64,000 bases of DNA, from NCBI RefSeq assembly GCF_900115155.1, contig NZ_FOVM01000004.1:124001-188000 (forward strand), in the 5' to 3' direction. Position numbers and translations under genes: made by a program. Under the pieces are notes generated by a model. The model made no database searches. It was not told the origin of the DNA and worked only from the letters and a program-made list of their open reading frames with translations. This stretch comes from Mycetocola miduiensis. Lineage in GTDB: Bacteria; Actinomycetota; Actinomycetes; Actinomycetales; Microbacteriaceae. Shown piece by piece: positions 61,043 through 64,000 of this stretch (its first letter is position 1; each line of letters opens with the position of its first letter).

Positions 61043-61078
61043 GGTGCCGGTGCCGGTGCCGGTGCCGGTGCCGGTGAC
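61043..61078. repeat. Hexanucleotide repeat (GGTGCC)5 + GGTGAC
   Basis: Five perfect copies of GGTGCC and one changed copy, in the 142-base gap between purD and purC. Noncoding as annotated; copy number could vary by slippage. Confidence 0.9.
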
Positions 61079-61087
61079 TGTGCAGGG

Positions 61088-62377
61088 TTACTGTGCGACG
61101 CGCGCCGCGATGTCTGTGCGGAACTGGGCGCCCTCGAGCGAGATGTGCCCAAGCGCTTCGTAGACACGCGAGCGTGCCTCGGTGAAGTCGTCACCCAGCG
61201 CAACCACGCTGAGAACCCGGCCGCCCGTCGACACGAGGTCATTGCCCTGCGCTGCGGTCGCCGCATGGGCGAGGTGGACGCCAGCGACGGCATCCGCTTC
61301 GGCGAGGCCACGGATCGGACGGCCCGTGACGGGAGCAGCAGGGTAGTTCTCGCTAGCGAGTACGACGGTGACAGCGGATACCGGCGCGAACATCGGCCGG
61401 TCGTCGGCCGAGAGAGTGCCGGTGGCGGCCGCGTAGAGGAGTTCGGAGAGGGGAGTCGTCAGTCGGGGCAGGACGACCTGTGTCTCCGGGTCGCCGAATC
61501 GGGCGTTGAATTCGATCACCCGGATGCCGCGGTCATTGTCGTTCTCTCGCCGCGAGGTGAGGATCAGGCCGGCGTAGAGCAGCCCGATGAAGGGGGTCTG
61601 CTCCTTAGCGAGCTGGGCGACAACGGGGTTCGCGATCGTCTCGAGTACCTCGGCGACGAAGTCCTCTTCGCTGCCGAAGGTCTCCTCGAGCCACGGCAGC
61701 GGCGAGTACGCCCCCATGCCGCCGGTGTTCGGGCCCTCGTCGCCGTCGGCGAGGCGCTTGTAGTCCTGGGCGGGGGAGAGCGGCACGACGGTGTGGCCGT
61801 CGCTCACGAAGAACAGCGACACCTCCTGGCCGTCGAGGAACTCCTCGACGAGGACGCTGCCGGAATCGAGGTAGGTGCGCGCATGCTCGACTGCTGCTTC
61901 GCGGTCGTTCGTCACGAGGACACCCTTGCCCGCGGCGAGTCCGTCGGCCTTGACCACATATGGTGCGCCGAACAGGTCGATGGCGGTCTCGGCCTCCGAC
62001 AGGGTGCCCGCCCGGCGGGCCCGTCCGGTCGGAACCCCGGCGACGTCCATGACCCGCTTGGCGAAGGTCTTCGAACCCTCGAGCTCGGCGGCGGCGCGGC
62101 CGGGCCCGAAGACCGGAATGCCCTGCTCGCGGAGCTCATCGGCGACGCCAGCGACGAGCGGCGCTTCCGGTCCGATCACGACGAGGGCGATGGCCTCGGC
62201 GATGGCGAAGTTGGCTACGGCGACCGGGTCGTTGGGGTCGAGGTCGACGGTTTCGGCGACCTGTGCGATTCCGGCGTTGCCCGGTGCCGCGAGAACCTCG
62301 TGGTCGGCGTCCTCACTGAGGAGCGACAGGATGATGGCGTGCTCTCGCGCGCCCGAACCGAGGACAAGGATCTTCAC
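61088..62377 (-). CDS. purD: Phosphoribosylamine-glycine ligase (GAR synthetase)
   Basis: A 429-residue ATP-grasp enzyme, second step of purine synthesis. It shows VLVLGSGAREHAI at the N-terminus, VVIGPEAPLVAGVADEL, YVVKADGLAAGKGVLV (ATP-grasp), EEFLDGQEVSLFFVSDG, GPNTGGMGAYSPLP and VIEFNARFGDPETQVVLPRL. I chose the GTG at 62377; the longer open frame only shadows the divergent gene. TAGGCT lies 7 bases upstream. Confidence 0.96.
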   Translation of the reverse strand: MKILVLGSGAREHAIILSLLSEDADHEVLAAPGNAGIAQVAETVDLDPNDPVAVANFAIAEAIALVVIGPEAPLVAGVADELREQGIPVFGPGRAAAELEGSKTFAKRVMDVAGVPTGRARRAGTLSEAETAIDLFGAPYVVKADGLAAGKGVLVTNDREAAVEHARTYLDSGSVLVEEFLDGQEVSLFFVSDGHTVVPLSPAQDYKRLADGDEGPNTGGMGAYSPLPWLEETFGSEEDFVAEVLETIANPVVAQLAKEQTPFIGLLYAGLILTSRRENDNDRGIRVIEFNARFGDPETQVVLPRLTTPLSELLYAAATGTLSADDRPMFAPVSAVTVVLASENYPAAPVTGRPIRGLAEADAVAGVHLAHAATAAQGNDLVSTGGRVLSVVALGDDFTEARSRVYEALGHISLEGAQFRTDIAARVAQ

Positions 62378-62383
62378 GCGTAC

Positions 62384-62390
62384 TAGCCTA
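62384..62390. promoter_or_regulatory. Overlapping divergent -10 boxes for purD and the SCP gene
   Basis: Plus-strand TAGCCT (62384-62389) sits 7 bases before the ATG at 62397. Minus-strand TAGGCT (62390-62385) sits 7 bases before the purD GTG at 62377. Five base pairs are shared, so polymerase should be able to use only one direction at a time. Both transcripts would be leaderless. Confidence 0.65.
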
Positions 62391-62396
62391 GAGCGC

Positions 62397-62762
62397 ATGG
62401 CACGTGCCCGTATTCCGGATGACGTCGGTCGAGACGCGGTCGACCTCGCGGTGCGCGAGGCGGCGTCGCGCGACGACATCGCCACCGCGGTCCGGTACAC
62501 CCTCCAACTGCTCGCCGAGCACTCCAGCGGCAACACGCTCGAGGTCCGCGTACCTCCGTTCGGCGCCGTGCAGTGCATCGAAGGGCCCCGGCACACCCGC
62601 GGAACACCGCCGAACGTCATCGAGATGGATGCCGAAACCTGGCTCGCACTCGCGACAGGCGCCCTGTCGTGGGCGGATGCCGCGGCATCCGGAACCGTCA
62701 CAGCCTCGGGGCAGCGCGCTGACCTGACCGGGCACATCCCGGTCCTGCGCCTGCCGCACTGA
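62397..62762 (+). CDS. Sterol carrier-like (SCP) family protein
   Basis: A 121-residue small protein. VDLAVREAASRDDIATAVRYTLQLLAEHSSGNTLEVRVPPFGAVQCIEGPRHTRGTPPNVIEMDAETWLALATGALSW is the pattern of the bacterial sterol-carrier-protein family that often sits beside purD in actinobacteria. Probably binds a hydrophobic ligand; role unknown. Divergent from purD, with 19 bases between the two start codons. Confidence 0.87.
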   Translation: MARARIPDDVGRDAVDLAVREAASRDDIATAVRYTLQLLAEHSSGNTLEVRVPPFGAVQCIEGPRHTRGTPPNVIEMDAETWLALATGALSWADAAASGTVTASGQRADLTGHIPVLRLPH

Positions 62763-62775
62763 CCGGGGGTTTCAC

Positions 62776-62803
62776 GCGCACCGGGCGACAACACCCGGCG
62801 TGC
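62776..62803. terminator. Weak terminator-like hairpin
   Basis: GCGCACCGGG (62776-62785) pairs with CCCGGCGTGC (62794-62803), with one wobble and one mismatch. It lies between the convergent SCP and EI24 genes. Confidence 0.45.
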
Positions 62804-62839
62804 CGCGTCACCCGGTCCGGAGCGAGTGAGTCGGCGCTG

Positions 62840-63652
62840 CTAGCTCTGTGGGCGCTGCTGAACCGTGAGGGAGGGTAGGCGGTCGGACTCCCCGAGCGAC
62901 CGCCGCGCGAGCAGGGTCGCTCCCGCCACCGCCGCGGGCATCGTGACGACGGCGCCGAGCGGCACGAGGAAGAGCAGGAACACGGCGACCCCGAAGCCGA
63001 GCGTGGTGGAGCGTTGTGCCTTCAGGAGTCGGCGCCGATCGTCCAGCCGAAGTCCCCGGCGTTCGAAGGTCACCGTGCTGAGTTCGAGCGCGAGGAACCA
63101 CCCGCCCGTGACGGCGCCGATGACCGCGGCGCAGATCGGGCCGAGGACGGGGATGAAGCCGAGCAGCAGGAGGCCGAGTCCGACTCCGATGGTGATCGCG
63201 ACGACGCGGAGCGACTCCCCGATGCCCCGTACGACGGACGGCCAGAAGGGCACGTCGACCGCTGAGGGCACCCCACCGAGTGAGTTCTCAACGCGCTCCG
63301 CGATCCTTTCGAAGAACGGCTGGCCGATCATCAGGGTCACAGCGGCAAAGAGGTAGACGAGGATGAGGACCTCGGCGGCGATGAGCGCGACGGCGACGAG
63401 CACCCGCAGGCCGGAGCGGAACGTCTCGTCCCAGCCGTTCGCGAATGGAGTGAGGATCGTCGCGACGTTCTCGAGGTTGAGGGCAAGCAGAACCACGGCG
63501 ACCGTGAACAGCGCCAGGGTGATCAGGCCGGGGATCGCGCCGATGACCATGAGCCGGGGCGACGTGACCCAGAGCCGGAATCCCCGCCCGAGGAGTCGGA
63601 TGCCCATGCCGAATCCGCTGAAGAAGCCTGGTTTCGCCGTCTCAGTCGTCAT
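62840..63652 (-). CDS. EI24-domain (CysZ-like) membrane protein
   Basis: A 270-residue membrane protein with four to six helices. GFFSGFGMGIRLLGRGFRLWVTSPRLMVIGAIPGLITLALF, FAAVTLMIGQPFFERIAERVENSLGG, LLLGFIPVLGPICAAVIGAVTGGWFLALELS and RRGLRLDDRRRLLKAQRSTTLGFG are characteristic of the EI24/CysZ family. CysZ imports sulfate in some bacteria, but actinobacterial members are uncharacterised. I chose the ATG at 63652, with TACCCT 6 bases upstream. Confidence 0.9.
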   Translation of the reverse strand: MTTETAKPGFFSGFGMGIRLLGRGFRLWVTSPRLMVIGAIPGLITLALFTVAVVLLALNLENVATILTPFANGWDETFRSGLRVLVAVALIAAEVLILVYLFAAVTLMIGQPFFERIAERVENSLGGVPSAVDVPFWPSVVRGIGESLRVVAITIGVGLGLLLLGFIPVLGPICAAVIGAVTGGWFLALELSTVTFERRGLRLDDRRRLLKAQRSTTLGFGVAVFLLFLVPLGAVVTMPAAVAGATLLARRSLGESDRLPSLTVQQRPQS

Positions 63653-63658
63653 GCTCAC

Positions 63659-63664
63659 AGGGTA
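63659..63664 (-). promoter_or_regulatory. Leaderless-type -10 box for the EI24 gene
   Basis: TACCCT on the minus strand, 6 bases before the ATG at 63652. Confidence 0.6.
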
Positions 63665-63826
63665 GTGGCCACGTGCAGCAGAGGGCATGCCCACGCGGTT
63701 CGGACGACTTCATCCGGCGTACCGTGTGAGCGGGCCGGAACGCGTGACGCGACCGAGGCATCCGACCCCCACGGCCGGGAATGAGCCGGCGACCCCGCAC
63801 CCACGTTGATAAGCGACAATAGAACT

Positions 63827-64000
63827 ATGAACACTGAGCCAGCCCGTCCTGAGCCAGACTCCCCTCCCGTGAAGCCCGAGATGTCCGGCGAGCCCGTCAC
63901 TCGTCAGCAGGTGGCGGTGCGTCGTTCGCCAAAGTTCGGCAACTTCGCCACGGTCGGCGCTCTGCTCGGTGCGATCGCGGCGTTCGTGGCCACCGTTTCG
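63827..64000 (+). CDS. Membrane protein, 3' end outside window
   Basis: The first 58 codons of a reading frame: a Pro/Glu-rich start (MNTEPARPEPDSPPVKPE), then VRRSPKFGNFATVGALLGAIAAFVATVS, the beginning of a membrane helix. Short proteins with an RSPKFGxF segment before a first helix are common hypothetical membrane proteins in this group. GACAAT lies 6 bases before the ATG (63815-63820), a looser version of the leaderless promoter pattern seen elsewhere in the window. Confidence 0.7.
   Translation, partial: MNTEPARPEPDSPPVKPEMSGEPVTRQQVAVRRSPKFGNFATVGALLGAIAAFVATVS

Noticed and set aside
61088-62794. purD extended upstream to 568 codons
   Set aside because: The extension overlaps the divergent SCP gene. 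GAR synthetases begin at (V/M)KILVLGSG, which is the GTG at 62377.

Overview
The window is high-GC chromosomal DNA of an actinobacterium, most likely a member of the Microbacteriaceae. The evidence is inferential: strong G/C bias at third codon positions, an F420-type luciferase-like oxidoreductase, a mycothiol-type DinB protein, a three-part PurL/PurQ/PurS, an LAxTG surface anchor, many start codons lying 6-7 bases behind a TAnnnT box, and dense use of the heptamer GGATGCC/GGCATCC. I see no rRNA, tRNA, insertion sequence, prophage or CRISPR array. Nearly everything looks like ordinary, tightly packed chromosome.

Layout. 1-9.7 kb: reductive pyrimidine (dihydropyrimidine/hydantoin) catabolism. 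It holds a truncated dihydropyrimidinase, an F420-type oxidoreductase, a complete NMT1/THI5-type ABC importer, a class III aminotransferase and a malonate-semialdehyde-type dehydrogenase, closed by a strong bidirectional terminator and a convergent LysR gene. 9.7-18.9 kb: a 40-residue membrane peptide, pyrE, a membrane-anchored septum-formation-like protein with a long acidic linker, a HAD phosphatase, an MntR/Nramp manganese module with two operators, a PEP-synthase/rifampin-phosphotransferase-like enzyme and a SpoU methyltransferase. 19-22.3 kb: an osmoprotectant (OpuC/ProU-type) ABC importer. 22.3-25.6 kb: an M23-family envelope protein, DUF3151 and purA. 25.6-30 kb: a secreted AMIN-like protein and a five-gene SipW/TasA-type surface-protein cluster, then an OmpR-type response regulator. 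31-37.9 kb: a DrrAB-type exporter, a DinB-like protein, a lactonase, an acetyltransferase, an EamA transporter, chorismate mutase and an SDR. 37.9-43.5 kb: an MMPL exporter with a degenerate ABC-ATPase tail plus a YhgE/Pip partner, divergent from a TetR gene across three phased operators. 43.5-47 kb: a P2-type Ca2+-like ATPase and RNase HI. 47-63 kb: purine biosynthesis genes purL, purQ, purS, purC and purD, all on the minus strand, interleaved with an ABC exporter, a frameshifted membrane protein gene, a NarL-type two-component system, a hydrolase, a VOC protein and an MFS transporter. 62.4-64 kb: a sterol-carrier-like protein, an EI24/CysZ-like membrane protein and the start of a membrane protein that runs off the window.

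The signals most worth following are: (i) the MMPL transporter fused to a dead ABC ATPase domain, with its three 17-bp-phased operators; (ii) the SipW/TasA/DUF11/LAHTG cluster; (iii) a set of at least 15 leaderless-type promoters, including a divergent pair (purD and the SCP gene) with overlapping -10 boxes and mntH with a metal-regulator operator centred on its start codon; and (iv) about 99 hand-counted copies of GGATGCC/GGCATCC where base composition predicts roughly 15.
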